This document shows, one piece after another, positions 50,992-60,216 of a stretch of DNA of 64,000 nucleotides. Position numbers and translations under genes: made by a program. How positions within the stretch are numbered: position 1 is the first letter of the stretch; each line of letters opens with the position of its first letter. The stretch is from assembly GCF_008711175.1 (NCBI RefSeq), contig NZ_VWNF01000050.1, positions 62,001-126,000 of the forward strand, given 5' to 3'. The notes under the pieces are model-generated. The model was given only the letters and a program-made list of their open reading frames with translations, had not been told where the DNA came from and ran no database searches. Source of the DNA: Nesterenkonia ebinurensis (GTDB taxonomy: Bacteria > Actinomycetota > Actinomycetes > Actinomycetales > Micrococcaceae).

Positions 50992-53900
50992 TTACCTTCC
51001 GATGCCATCGCGGGAAGGTCCAGGTCGCTGGGGTGGTCTCCGTGCCGGGCCGAGGTCGGTGTTCGCGAGTTGCGACTGCCTCCGCTCACGGGTGCGTTCG
51101 GCGACTTCGCGGCGTGCTTGAGCCTCGGCGCGACGTTGGGAGACGAGTTCAGCGGCTTCGTTGACCGGGAGCCGCTCTATGCTGTCCAGGTCGCGACGCA
51201 GGTTGTCCGCGCGCTGATGCCAGCGGTCCAGCTCTGCTTCGGCGCGTTCTTGTCCTGGATAGGTGCCGATGGGGTCGCGGGTGAAGTAACGGCGCGAGAT
51301 ACCAGCGCGTTCGGCCTTCTGCCGGTCGCCGAGTTCACGTTTGGCGGTCCGTGCGTTCTCGGCCTGCTGGTCGGCAACGATCAGGCGCGGGTCTGCATCA
51401 GCGTGCTGTTGCGCGACGCCCCGTGCCCACGCCTCCATGCTTCCAGTGCTCTGGGGGAGGCTGCCCCACCGTTCCCGCGTCGCCTGCTCGGCGGCTCGGT
51501 GCGTCGTGGTGGCCTCGTCGAGGGTGCGGGCAGTGGTGCGCTTCTTGAGCCTGCCTGCTGAACGATGGGCGGTCTCGGCCTCCCGCAGCGCGGAGCGAGC
51601 TGTCAGGTAGTCATTACCGTCCTGGGTGGCCTGCTCGATCAGCGGCTCGGTGACCTCGGCACGTGTCTGATCGGCGTTCGTCTCAGCCGTGACCACGGCT
51701 GTCTCGTGCTCTTGTCCTTCAGCACGGTGTGCCTGTCGTTGCTCGGCGAAGGCGGTGATGGCCTGCTGCCACTTGTCGACCTCACCCTCGGCCCGTGCAA
51801 TGGCCTTGGTGAGGCGTGCGCGTTCGGTGTTGACGAGGTTGACCGGCCCGTCCTCAGTCAGCCCGGCGACGGCGGCACCGGCGGTTTGGGTTGCAGTGGC
51901 GAGGCCGCGATCGGCGCGGTCGCGTTCCATCGCGGCCGTGAACTGCCCGTGCGCCTGGTCCGGGCTCTCGGCGACGATGTGGAGACGGTTCTGCTTGCGT
52001 CCGCGGGTCATCCCGACATAGAGGCCTGCGCCACTGAGCCCGTCGGAGAGCATGGTGTCTGCTTCGGTGACGGTGGCGCCTTGGACGCCGTAGGCGGTGG
52101 CGGCGTAGGCCAGGTGGGCGTGCTGGGTCACGTACTCGGCCGGGAGGGTGACGGTGTGCTGGTGCTTGCGACCGCTGCCGGTCTCTTTCGCCCATACGGT
52201 GCCGTCGTCCTCGATGTGTTGGACGATCCAGGTCTGCCGGTTCGCGACCTGCAACGTGCTGTTGTTCTTGCGGGTCTGGATGAGGTCGCCTGCGCCGATG
52301 TCGAGTCCGTCGCTACCAGTGACCGTGCGGGCGTCATCGACGTCACCGGACTGGACCCGAGTCTCGCGGATGCGCTCATTCAGCTGTCGGGCTTCGTCGT
52401 TGGTCGCGACCGTGATCGCCCCACTCTCGCCGATCGTGGTCGCGATGTGCTCGTGGGCGGCCTCGTCGGTGTCGTGGAGCTGGATAAGGCCGAGTTCATA
52501 GAGCCGGTCGAAGACCAGCGCAGGATTCTGGCCGGTGCGCATCTGCACGGTGAGGTCGGCGTAGTCGGGGTCGGTGAAGCGGTGCACGCCGGTTATGTCG
52601 ATCGTGGCGCCGGTGATCTGCGCTGCCATGTCCAACACACCACCGCGACCGACGGCGGGGAGCTGGGCGCGGTCGCCGACCAGCGCGACCGTCGCGCCGG
52701 TCTCGGCGGTGACGGTGAGCAGGGCCAGGGCGGTGTCCTGGTCGAGCATCCCGGCCTCGTCCACCACCACGCGCTCACCCGGCTGCAACCGGACGTTTTC
52801 GGATGGGCCGGTGTAGGTATCCCCGGTCTCGGGATCGACGCTGCCCGGAGTGAGGCGTGTCCAGACGCCGTCGCGGTTCCACCGCCACCCATGAGCATGG
52901 ACGAGCTTGGCAACCGAGTCGGCGGGCACGCCGAGTTCCTTGGCCGCGACGTCGGCGGCCTTCTTCGTCGGCGCCACCACCCGCGTGGACCGACCGTCCT
53001 GCTGTGCGGCGGCGATCGCGACACCGAGCATGGTCGTCTTTCCCGCACCAGCGGCACCTTCGACGACCACCAGCGGATCGGCCGAGGCGACCGCCGCAGC
53101 CGCTTCGACCTGCCCGGCATCGAGCCCGTGTTGCTCGGCCAGCGTGCTCACATCAGGCGCCTCGTGCGTCCGGCCGGTGGCGCGGGATTGCAGCAGGTCG
53201 CGCAGCTCGGTCTCGACCCTGACAACTTGCACGCTGGTCAGGTGCGCAACATGATCAACCTGCGGTGCGTCCGGTGGCAGCACCGACAGGCAATCCTCGG
53301 TGGCAAGACGGCTTGCGCTGACCACGAACTCATTGATCGCGCCAGGTTCGGCGCGGACTCCCGCCTGGGTCACGATCCGAGTCGCCTGCTCCTGCACCAT
53401 GTGCCGAGTCCATGTCGACGCACTCGCCGCGCAACGATCCAGCGCACGATTCGCAACCTCTTGCACCCTCAGGTCATCGAGCGAGACCGCTGGGGGTTGC
53501 GCGGCTTGCGGTGTCTCTGGGGTGTAGCCGGCGTCGCGCAACTCTGTGCGCCACCCAGCCTCAGTGGACAGATGGGAGGGCTTCTTGGCAGGGCGCTCGT
53601 GATCCCAAGCCATCGCGACCAGCTTCGAGCGCACCACCGGCCCCGGCTCCTGGCCGGGGTGTCCTTCCTCCCATTCGGCTTCCATCCGAGCGAGGTTCTT
53701 GCGCACCTGCACCGCACGCTTGCTCATCTGATCGTTGAACGGCACCAACTCGATGACCTCACCCGTCACCGGGTCCAGAGTCAGGCCGTGCTCGTTCAAC
53801 GTCTCCGCGAGCTGCGGGTGCGCGGCCAGCACCGCAGTGCCCAGTGCTCGGAGTGCGCCTTGCTGCTTGAACAACGCCGCCGTATCCAGACCACGCCACT

Positions 53901-54453
53901 TACCCGCCGCCCACACCCGAGTGCCGATCTGGAAGTGGATATGGCGATGCGGATCACCCGCCCGCGAGGTCCGGTGGACAACCGAGACCGTCTCCAACTG
54001 CTCGACCGGCACGACCTCCTGCTTGCCACGCGGTCCCACACGCGTCACCGAATGCCGGCCCAGCCAGGCACGCATCTGATCCATCGCGTCCTTCTGCGCG
54101 GCATCCAACGCCTCAGAGACCTCCGGATGCAGGGCGGCTGCGACAGAGAGGGACTTGGGGGTGTTGATGACCATCTCCGCGAACCGCGGCGAACCCTGCC
54201 GCCCGTCCCCGGGTTCGCGTGGGGTGCCCATCGACTCACCGGTCAGCGGATTGATCCAGTCCACCCAGGCGGCGTACTGCTCCGGATCAAGCACACCCTC
54301 CCCGACCACCTTGCCGGCATGGTCGAGGACGGAGAACTCCGCCAGCGCGGTGCCAGCTTCCAAGTAGTACTCGTCAGCCTGCGCACGGTCGGACTCCAGA
54401 TACCGGCGCGCAGCGGTGCCGTTACCCCGGAAGAGGATCACGCCACCCTTCAT
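50992..54453 (-). CDS. MobF-family conjugative relaxase/helicase (TraA-like)
   Basis: About 1153 residues. The N-terminal TrwC-type relaxase has the Tyr-containing ADEYYLEAG and the metal-binding histidines His169, His171 and His173 (HRHIH). A RecD/TraA-type helicase follows, with Walker A GAAGAGKT (Lys472) and VVDEAGMLD. A long charged helical C-terminal tail ends in a Pro-rich segment. Relaxases nick oriT and pilot DNA during conjugation. The start at 54453 (MKGGVILFRGNG) is chosen because it begins the conserved domain; an upstream extension to 54777 has no homology. No other transfer gene is in the window. Confidence 0.9.
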   Translation of the reverse strand: MKGGVILFRGNGTAARRYLESDRAQADEYYLEAGTALAEFSVLDHAGKVVGEGVLDPEQYAAWVDWINPLTGESMGTPREPGDGRQGSPRFAEMVINTPKSLSVAAALHPEVSEALDAAQKDAMDQMRAWLGRHSVTRVGPRGKQEVVPVEQLETVSVVHRTSRAGDPHRHIHFQIGTRVWAAGKWRGLDTAALFKQQGALRALGTAVLAAHPQLAETLNEHGLTLDPVTGEVIELVPFNDQMSKRAVQVRKNLARMEAEWEEGHPGQEPGPVVRSKLVAMAWDHERPAKKPSHLSTEAGWRTELRDAGYTPETPQAAQPPAVSLDDLRVQEVANRALDRCAASASTWTRHMVQEQATRIVTQAGVRAEPGAINEFVVSASRLATEDCLSVLPPDAPQVDHVAHLTSVQVVRVETELRDLLQSRATGRTHEAPDVSTLAEQHGLDAGQVEAAAAVASADPLVVVEGAAGAGKTTMLGVAIAAAQQDGRSTRVVAPTKKAADVAAKELGVPADSVAKLVHAHGWRWNRDGVWTRLTPGSVDPETGDTYTGPSENVRLQPGERVVVDEAGMLDQDTALALLTVTAETGATVALVGDRAQLPAVGRGGVLDMAAQITGATIDITGVHRFTDPDYADLTVQMRTGQNPALVFDRLYELGLIQLHDTDEAAHEHIATTIGESGAITVATNDEARQLNERIRETRVQSGDVDDARTVTGSDGLDIGAGDLIQTRKNNSTLQVANRQTWIVQHIEDDGTVWAKETGSGRKHQHTVTLPAEYVTQHAHLAYAATAYGVQGATVTEADTMLSDGLSGAGLYVGMTRGRKQNRLHIVAESPDQAHGQFTAAMERDRADRGLATATQTAGAAVAGLTEDGPVNLVNTERARLTKAIARAEGEVDKWQQAITAFAEQRQAHRAEGQEHETAVVTAETNADQTRAEVTEPLIEQATQDGNDYLTARSALREAETAHRSAGRLKKRTTARTLDEATTTHRAAEQATRERWGSLPQSTGSMEAWARGVAQQHADADPRLIVADQQAENARTAKRELGDRQKAERAGISRRYFTRDPIGTYPGQERAEAELDRWHQRADNLRRDLDSIERLPVNEAAELVSQRRAEAQARREVAERTRERRQSQLANTDLGPARRPPQRPGPSRDGIGR

Positions 54454-54921
54454 CCCGCACCTCACATCGCATACTCGGCCACGGTGAACTACCAACGGTA
54501 GCATACGTACATCCATAGGGCGGAGTGATCGCCGCGATGGGAGGGGACGAGACAGCCGTATCCGAGGGTCGTGTAGGACGTGGGGTAGGAGACTGTGTGT
54601 GATCGAGTGCCGGCTCTTCGGTTTCGAATAGTGGACGGTATTCAGGCCGGAACGGTGATCAACGTGGCGGGTTGTGTTCTCGCAGGGTCGCGCTGTCATC
54701 GGCGGTAGAGGCGCAGGACCACGGCCGGCATCGGCGTTCGTGGAGTGGATGATGGGCTTGGACGCCGGGTGGGTCACCGATGCGGCTCTTGGTCTTAATC
54801 CCGTTCAGCAGTTTGCTGCGTTCGGGAATGGAGTTGTGCCCCCGTCAAGCAGGCGCAGCACTCATTGGCCTACTCGCGCTCCCTTCTGTGGCCGAGAGTC
54901 GACGTTGCCGCCCGGCGATTC
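54454..54921. other. Intergenic region upstream of the relaxase
   Basis: About 470 bases with open frames that look like shadows. I could not see a convincing nic site or strong inverted repeat, but by position this is the likeliest place for an oriT. No gene is supported. Confidence 0.4.
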
Positions 54922-55581
54922 TCAAGGTCTCTGGTCGTTGCCTGCCTCGATGTTCCCGTGCAGTGGCAGGCCGTCGAAGAGGTAGCGGTCGAGGGTCGGA
55001 CCGACGGTCTGGGCGACCTGCTGGATCGAGAGCGAGGCGAGTGGCGGAACCTTCAGCACGTATCGCGCCATGACCAGGCCAAGTAGTTGCGAGCCCGCGA
55101 GAGTGACGCGAGCCTCCGCGAAGTCAGCTTCTAGCCGTGGCGCGAGCTGCTCGATGAGCTCACCGGTGACGAAACGCACGAAGATGCGACGGGACTCCTC
55201 GTGTGTGCCCAGGTTGCGGACCAAGCCGATGAAGCCCGGTCCGAGCGTGTCGTCTTCGAGGGCGGTGAGGACCGCCAAGAGGTAGCGGGTGCCCGCAGAG
55301 TCCGCAGGCGGCGAAGACGCCTGCGCGAGCAGCGCAGGGAACCCCCGGGCGCGGAACGTCTCGGCGATCGTGGTCGTGAAGAGTTCTTCCTTGGTGCCGA
55401 AGTAGTAGTGGACCAGCTTCGGGTCGACGCCTGCGGCGTGGCCGATCCTGCGCACGGTTGCTGCTTGGTACCCGTGTTCGCCAAACTCGCGTCTCGCGGC
55501 GTCGAGGATCTGCTCGCGCCAGGCGGTGTCCGTCGGCCGCGGGCCGCGTCGAGGGGCGCTCGACTCCCCACCCTCACCCAC
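54922..55581 (-). CDS. TetR/AcrR-family regulator of the adjacent ABC exporter
   Basis: A 219-residue repressor with helix-turn-helix QAATVRRIGHAAGVDPKLVHYYF at about 38-62 and a TetR_C-type ligand domain ending VLKVPPLASLSIQQVAQTV. It is divergent from an ABC permease-ATPase operon. Two operator-like palindromes (55636-55655 and 55670-55689) in the 124-base intergenic space fit control of both directions. Confidence 0.9.
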   Translation of the reverse strand: MGEGGESSAPRRGPRPTDTAWREQILDAARREFGEHGYQAATVRRIGHAAGVDPKLVHYYFGTKEELFTTTIAETFRARGFPALLAQASSPPADSAGTRYLLAVLTALEDDTLGPGFIGLVRNLGTHEESRRIFVRFVTGELIEQLAPRLEADFAEARVTLAGSQLLGLVMARYVLKVPPLASLSIQQVAQTVGPTLDRYLFDGLPLHGNIEAGNDQRP

Positions 55582-55635
55582 GATTACTGCCTCCGCTCGG
55601 TTGCCTTGCGCCTCAACGTTACCAGCCAGCAGCGT

Positions 55636-55689
55636 GTTTCACCCGTCGACGAAACGTGGTGTAAGGTAAGTTTCATCGACGGATGAAAC
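55636..55689. promoter_or_regulatory. Tandem TetR operators
   Basis: The site at 55670-55689 is GTTTCATC-N4-GATGAAAC with perfect 8-base arms, immediately before the permease gene. A second related 20-base site lies at 55636-55655 (GTTTC-N10-GAAAC), with centres 34 bases apart, about three helical turns. The paired sites suit cooperative binding by the adjacent TetR protein. Confidence 0.7.
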
Positions 55690-55705
55690 CTGGAGGTAGG
55701 GGCGG

Positions 55706-56998
55706 ATGCTGGCACTGATCGTGAAGGAGTTCCGGGAGCTTGCCCGGGATCGGCGCACTTTGGCGATGCTGGTGGTGCTGCCCATCGTGCTGTTGGTGAT
55801 CTTCGGCTACGCGGCGAACTTCTCCGTCGATCGCGTCACTGTGACCGTCATCGGCGCTGAGGCCGACTCGCTGAGTGAGGAGTTGTCGGAGTACGACACG
55901 GCTGCCGACGGGCTGGACATCGTCCACGTCGACTCGACGCTGACCGAGGCCGACGCGGAAGGGCTTCTGCGCGATCAGGAGTCAGACGCGGTGATCGTAA
56001 CTACCTCCGGGGTCGACTCGGACTCGGCGCTATCGGACCGGATGCTGGTCTACGTAGACGGCAGCAGCCTGTTCCCTGCGCAGGCTGCTCAGGCCACCTT
56101 CGTGCAACTCGCCGCCGAGGATGCGCAGAATCGGATCGCCGAGGTTCAGGACGCCGTCGAGAACGCACTCGAACAGGCGGCCGGGTTCGAGGCCCAGATG
56201 GAACAGTTCGGAGAGGAGCTGGGCGAGTTCTACGCTGCGATCGAGGCAGCGCTGGCGACCGGACAGCCGTTGCCGGAGGCCCCCACTCCGCCTGACGAGC
56301 CGAGCATGCCCGAGCTGCCGGAGATCACTGCTCCCGAGCTGAATCCCGATGAGCTGGTCACGGTGCTGTTCAACCCCGACCTGGAGACATCGTGGGTCAT
56401 GGTGCCAGGGCTGATCGGACTGATCCTGACCTTCATCGGCACGCTCATCACCAGCATCGGCCTTGTCCGCGAACGTGAGACCGGCACTCTCGAACAACTA
56501 GCGGTGATGCCGCTGCGGCCCAGCGCGATCATCCTGGGGAAGATCACCCCGTACTTCCTGCTCGCCATCATCGACATGGCCATCGTCACCGTCCTTGGTG
56601 TCTGGCTGTTCGGCGTGCCCTTCGCCGGAAGCCTCTGGCTCTTCGCGATCACCGCCGTGGTGTTCTGCTTCGTGGTCCTCGGAATCGGCGTCCTCATCTC
56701 CTCCATCTCCCAGAACACCGGACAGGCGATCCAGATGGCGATCATGTTCGTCGTCCCCCAAGTGCTGCTCTCCGGGCTGATCTTCCCCCTGGACTCCATG
56801 CCAGTCGGGGTCCGCTGGATCGGCTATATTCTGCCACTGACCTGGTTCCGCGAAATCGCGCAAGGTGTCATGCTGCGTGACGCGGGCCTTACCTCCCTGT
56901 GGCTTCCGCTGGTGATCCTCACCGGCATGGCGATCATCGCGTTCGGGGCTGCAACGGCTCGGATGCGGTTCTCTCTCACGCACGGAGGAGCCCGCTGA
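55706..56998 (+). CDS. ABC-2-type exporter permease
   Basis: A 430-residue permease. One transmembrane helix near the N terminus (about 15-40) is followed by a large extracellular domain of ~200 residues with an acidic/coiled segment (AQNRIAEVQDAVENALEQAA), then five transmembrane helices (about 230-425). This is the ABC2 drug-exporter layout (YhhJ/YbhS-like). Its stop overlaps the ATPase ATG by one base (TGATG). A GGAGG ribosome site precedes the ATG and the operator lies just upstream. Confidence 0.9.
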   Translation: MLALIVKEFRELARDRRTLAMLVVLPIVLLVIFGYAANFSVDRVTVTVIGAEADSLSEELSEYDTAADGLDIVHVDSTLTEADAEGLLRDQESDAVIVTTSGVDSDSALSDRMLVYVDGSSLFPAQAAQATFVQLAAEDAQNRIAEVQDAVENALEQAAGFEAQMEQFGEELGEFYAAIEAALATGQPLPEAPTPPDEPSMPELPEITAPELNPDELVTVLFNPDLETSWVMVPGLIGLILTFIGTLITSIGLVRERETGTLEQLAVMPLRPSAIILGKITPYFLLAIIDMAIVTVLGVWLFGVPFAGSLWLFAITAVVFCFVVLGIGVLISSISQNTGQAIQMAIMFVVPQVLLSGLIFPLDSMPVGVRWIGYILPLTWFREIAQGVMLRDAGLTSLWLPLVILTGMAIIAFGAATARMRFSLTHGGAR

Positions 56999-58836
56999 TG
57001 ATCGCCCTCCACGACGCTTCCGTACGGTTGGGCAAGGTGCAGGCGCTCTCTGGCTTCACTGGCACGTTCCCCGCTGGCGTTGTCACCGCGCTCATCGGCG
57101 GCGACGGCGCAGGCAAGTCGACGTTGCTCCGAGCACTGGCCGGACGAGTGAGGGTCACGCCAGCACAGAGCATTGCAGTGAACGATCGGCGCGAGATCGG
57201 GTATCAGCCCGCCGATGCCGGGGTCTGGCGCAACCTCTCGGTGAACGAGAACATCGAGTTCGTCTCCCGCGTCTATGGCCTACGCGGTTCACGGACACGT
57301 GCTCGCGCCGATGAGTTGCTCCGCCGCGCCGGCCTCGACCATGCGCGGAACCGCGTCGCGGGCCGGCTCTCCGGAGGTATGCGGCAGAAGCTCGGCTTCG
57401 TGCTGGCCACACTCCACCAGCCCGGCCTTGTGCTACTGGATGAACCGACGACGGGCGTCGATCCCGTGAGTCGAGGCGAACTCTGGACGCTCATCGCCGG
57501 TGCCGCAGCAGACGGCGCCGCCGTCGTGTTCGCAACCACCTACCTGGACGAGGCCGAACGAGCCGCTCAACTCTTCCTCTTGGGTGACGGGAAACTCCTC
57601 GCATCCGGCGCACCCGACGACGTCATCGCGCACGCCCCGGGCCGCATCTGGCGAGCACCGACGCGCTCGGAGTCGAGCGTCGAAGAGCGGATGCTCTGGC
57701 AGTCACCCCACGCGTGGCGCCGAGGCACAACCGCCTATCTCTGGACACCGGACCCGCATCTACCGGCGCCAGCGGGATTCGAGCCCGACACTCCCGATCT
57801 AGAGAACACGAGCATCGCACTCTTGCTCGAAGAAGAAGACACGCACGAGAAGAGGCAACCGACAGCCAAGAAGTCGGTTGATGCCGATCACACCGACCCA
57901 CGACGTGACGTGACGACGGAGACCCCCGCCAGGACCAGCTCGGCGATACTCGTGCAGGCGAGCGATGTCGAACGCAGATACGGGGCCTTTGCCGCTCTGC
58001 GAGGAGTCTCCCTCGACGTCGCTCCCGGCGAGATCGTCGGGCTACTCGGCGGAAACGGCGCAGGCAAGACCACCCTCATGAGGATCATCCTCGGGCTGGA
58101 GAAGCCATCCGCAGGAACGTGCTCACTCTTCGGCGAGGAGCCATCGCTGGAAACCAGACGGCGCATCGGATACGTCGCGCAGGGCCTCGGGCTCTATCCC
58201 TCGCTCTCAGCGATCGAAAACCTTCACTTCGCCGCATCTGTCCAAGGAGTACCCGTCAGTGCGCGAGCAGCAGAGTTCGCGCACGGCCTGGGTGACGCCC
58301 CTGTCGCGAAGCTCCCGCTCGGCGCTCAGCGCGTCCTCGCGTACTACGCCGCATCCCAGCACGACCCCGACCTTCTCATCCTCGATGAACCCACATCTGG
58401 CATGGACGCCCTCACCCGCGCTCGCCTCTGGAAAGACCTGCGCGAGACCGCCGAACGCGGAATCGGAATCCTAGTCACCACCCACTACATGCAGGAGGCG
58501 GCCCAGTGCGACCGCCTCGTCATCCTCACCGCGGGAGAGGTGTCGGCGAGCGGGACCGCCCAGGAGATCACCGCGAAGCACACGTCTCTGGTGATCCGAA
58601 CAGATCACTGGGACCAGGCGTTCCGACTTCTCCGCAACGAAGGTCTGCCGGTACTCCTTGACGGTCGTGCAGTCCGTCTCCCCGGCATCACCCGCGCAGA
58701 GGCGACCGCGGTGCTCACGCCCATCGCGGGCAAGGTTCACATCAGCGAAAGCAACTCAACTCTGGAAGAAGCCATGATGCTTGCAACGGTCCAGGAGAAA
58801 GCGGCTCCGCCGGAAGGTGCATCCTCCCTGCCGTGA
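56998..58836 (+). CDS. Two-domain ABC exporter ATPase
   Basis: A 612-residue protein with two ABC ATPase domains in one chain. Domain one has Walker A GGDGAGKST, signature LSGGMRQKL and LLDEPTTGVDP. Domain two (from about residue 320) has GGNGAGKTT and LLILDEPTSGMD, but its signature is degenerate (LPLGAQRVL). The YhiH/YbhF-type exporters have this tandem ATPase arrangement. One composite ATP site is therefore probably non-consensus. A linker of ~60 polar residues joins the domains. The start overlaps the permease stop (TGATG), so the longer upstream frame is rejected. Confidence 0.92.
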   Translation: MIALHDASVRLGKVQALSGFTGTFPAGVVTALIGGDGAGKSTLLRALAGRVRVTPAQSIAVNDRREIGYQPADAGVWRNLSVNENIEFVSRVYGLRGSRTRARADELLRRAGLDHARNRVAGRLSGGMRQKLGFVLATLHQPGLVLLDEPTTGVDPVSRGELWTLIAGAAADGAAVVFATTYLDEAERAAQLFLLGDGKLLASGAPDDVIAHAPGRIWRAPTRSESSVEERMLWQSPHAWRRGTTAYLWTPDPHLPAPAGFEPDTPDLENTSIALLLEEEDTHEKRQPTAKKSVDADHTDPRRDVTTETPARTSSAILVQASDVERRYGAFAALRGVSLDVAPGEIVGLLGGNGAGKTTLMRIILGLEKPSAGTCSLFGEEPSLETRRRIGYVAQGLGLYPSLSAIENLHFAASVQGVPVSARAAEFAHGLGDAPVAKLPLGAQRVLAYYAASQHDPDLLILDEPTSGMDALTRARLWKDLRETAERGIGILVTTHYMQEAAQCDRLVILTAGEVSASGTAQEITAKHTSLVIRTDHWDQAFRLLRNEGLPVLLDGRAVRLPGITRAEATAVLTPIAGKVHISESNSTLEEAMMLATVQEKAAPPEGASSLP

Positions 58837-58843
58837 GGCACCA

Positions 58844-59776
58844 GTGACCGTGCCCGAGACTGATGCCCGGTCACTGACGCGATTCACCCCTGTTCTTGCT
58901 CGAACGACGACCGCCCATGCGACTCTCGAACCGGTCGCCTACGACTGCGTGAAGGTGATCGTCGTTCGTGCTGGCGGCGCGCTGCTGTTCAGCGAGTTCG
59001 GTGTCCAACACGTCAACGTGGGCGACGTGATCGTGCTCGCCGCGAACACGCTCTGCGGTGCCGAGCCCGAGGATTGGGTCACGACGACGACACTGTATCT
59101 GGACCGGGACTATGTAGTCGATCAGGTGTTCTGGCAGTACGCTGAGCAGTTCACCGACCGTCTTGATGCGAAGCAATTTCTCGACGCTCGCTATGCCGAG
59201 CCCGCCCAGGTCGTGCGGCTCGGTGAGGGTCGTGCTGGGCTCCTGATGCCGTGGTTGGACGAGCTCGCTGTGCTCAGCGCAGACGGTCTGCCGCCGGATC
59301 GGTTCTATCGCGCTCAAGCGCTGTTGTTCGCCGTCCTGGACGTGATCATGCCGCGTATTGCTGTGACTGCGCACCGTCTCACGGCCTCCCAGCGCTGCGC
59401 GGCGTGCCCGTCGCTGCCGAGGCACCGTCAGTTCGAACCCTTGCGTGAAGAAGCCCGTCACGCTGCGCACTTGTTGCGTGGTGAGCTGGCGCGGCGTTGG
59501 ACGCTGCGCGCGCTGGCAGAGGAGGTCCATCTTTCGCGGTCGCAGTTGGGTCGGGTGTTCGTGGAGGCGTTCGGGAAGTCTCCCATCGCGTATCTCGCGA
59601 TGCTGCGCGTGGAGCGGATGGCACACCTGCTGCGCACCACCGATACGCCCATCTCGGTGATCGCCAATCAGGTCGGCTGGGGCGATGCGGACTTCGCCGC
59701 CCGCCAGTTCCGTCGCAGTGTCGGGGTGCCGCCAAGCCGCTACCGGGCGATGGGCCGGGCGTCGACATCCGGGTGA
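58844..59776 (+). CDS. AraC-family transcriptional regulator
   Basis: About 310 residues: an N-terminal cupin-like effector domain (VNVGDVIVLAANTLCG region) and a C-terminal double helix-turn-helix (WTLRALAEEVHLSRSQLGRVF and PISVIANQVGWGDADFAARQF). The GTG at 58844 follows the ATPase stop by seven bases and is chosen over a longer frame into that gene; GTG at 58850 is also possible. The operon position suggests it regulates the exporter or a linked function, probably plasmid- or element-encoded. A CxxC pair (RCAACPS) precedes the DNA-binding domain. Confidence 0.88.
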   Translation: MTVPETDARSLTRFTPVLARTTTAHATLEPVAYDCVKVIVVRAGGALLFSEFGVQHVNVGDVIVLAANTLCGAEPEDWVTTTTLYLDRDYVVDQVFWQYAEQFTDRLDAKQFLDARYAEPAQVVRLGEGRAGLLMPWLDELAVLSADGLPPDRFYRAQALLFAVLDVIMPRIAVTAHRLTASQRCAACPSLPRHRQFEPLREEARHAAHLLRGELARRWTLRALAEEVHLSRSQLGRVFVEAFGKSPIAYLAMLRVERMAHLLRTTDTPISVIANQVGWGDADFAARQFRRSVGVPPSRYRAMGRASTSG

Positions 59777-59804
59777 TATCGGCAGCGATCCGGGTGATAT
59801 CGGC
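59767..59804 (+). repeat. Two direct 17-base repeats at the end of the AraC gene
   Basis: ATCCGGGTGATATCGGC occurs at 59767-59783 and 59788-59804, separated by AGCG. The first copy spans the AraC stop codon. The 21-base period (about two helical turns) suits a tandem AraC-type binding site, but it could be a chance duplication. Confidence 0.45.
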
Positions 59805-59993
59805 GGGAACCGGGGCACCTACCCCGCGCACTGCTTGATGCGGGTAGTCCAGTAGGGACTCGTCGGGTTCATCGGAGAACCTGGTGGTCGCCTCGTCCGT
59901 TCCGTCCGTCTCGTCCTCCTGATCCTCCCGGCGCACTTCATGGCCGCAAGGGTCACCGGCTCGCGCCGTTGGCCCGCCGGGAGGAGGTCGATT

Positions 59994-60120
59994 GTGGTGA
60001 CGAACAAGAAAGCCCGAACGGCGCGGGAAACGAAACCCGATGAACTTCAAGAGCGCCAGACGGGTGCGGTCGAACAGCTCATCACCCGGCACGACTGGCG
60101 GCGGGTACTGCGCGGGGCAA
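59994..60120 (+). pseudogene. ArdC-like antirestriction N-terminal fragment
   Basis: After a GGGAGGAGG ribosome site and GTG start, the frame reads VTNKKARTARETKPDELQER, then QAVEQLI-like TGAVEQLITRHDWRRVLRGAS. This resembles the N-terminal DNA-binding domain of ArdC/DUF1738-type plasmid proteins. Homology stops after about 40 residues, so the gene seems truncated. The surrounding interval 59805-60216 has no other supported gene. Confidence 0.4.
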
Positions 60121-60216
60121 GCGGCGCGCCGCTGATGGGCGGCGGGTGTAGGGACGCTCTAGCGGGCGTCCCGGTTTGGGTGCTGGTGGCGCACCTCCCT
60201 TTCGGGAGGCGTCACC

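Noticed and set aside
51565-54501. Long open frame (978 codons) on the plus strand
   Set aside because: It is the antisense shadow of the relaxase gene. The relaxase has clear conserved motifs, while the plus-strand frame has no recognisable domain and biased composition.
54454-54777. N-terminal extension of the relaxase
   Set aside because: The 108 extra codons lack homology and composition of the family; the conserved start is MKGGVILF at 54453.
58781-58843. Upstream extension of the AraC gene into the ATPase gene
   Set aside because: The added residues are the out-of-frame end of the ATPase and have no AraC homology; GTG 58844 is preferred.
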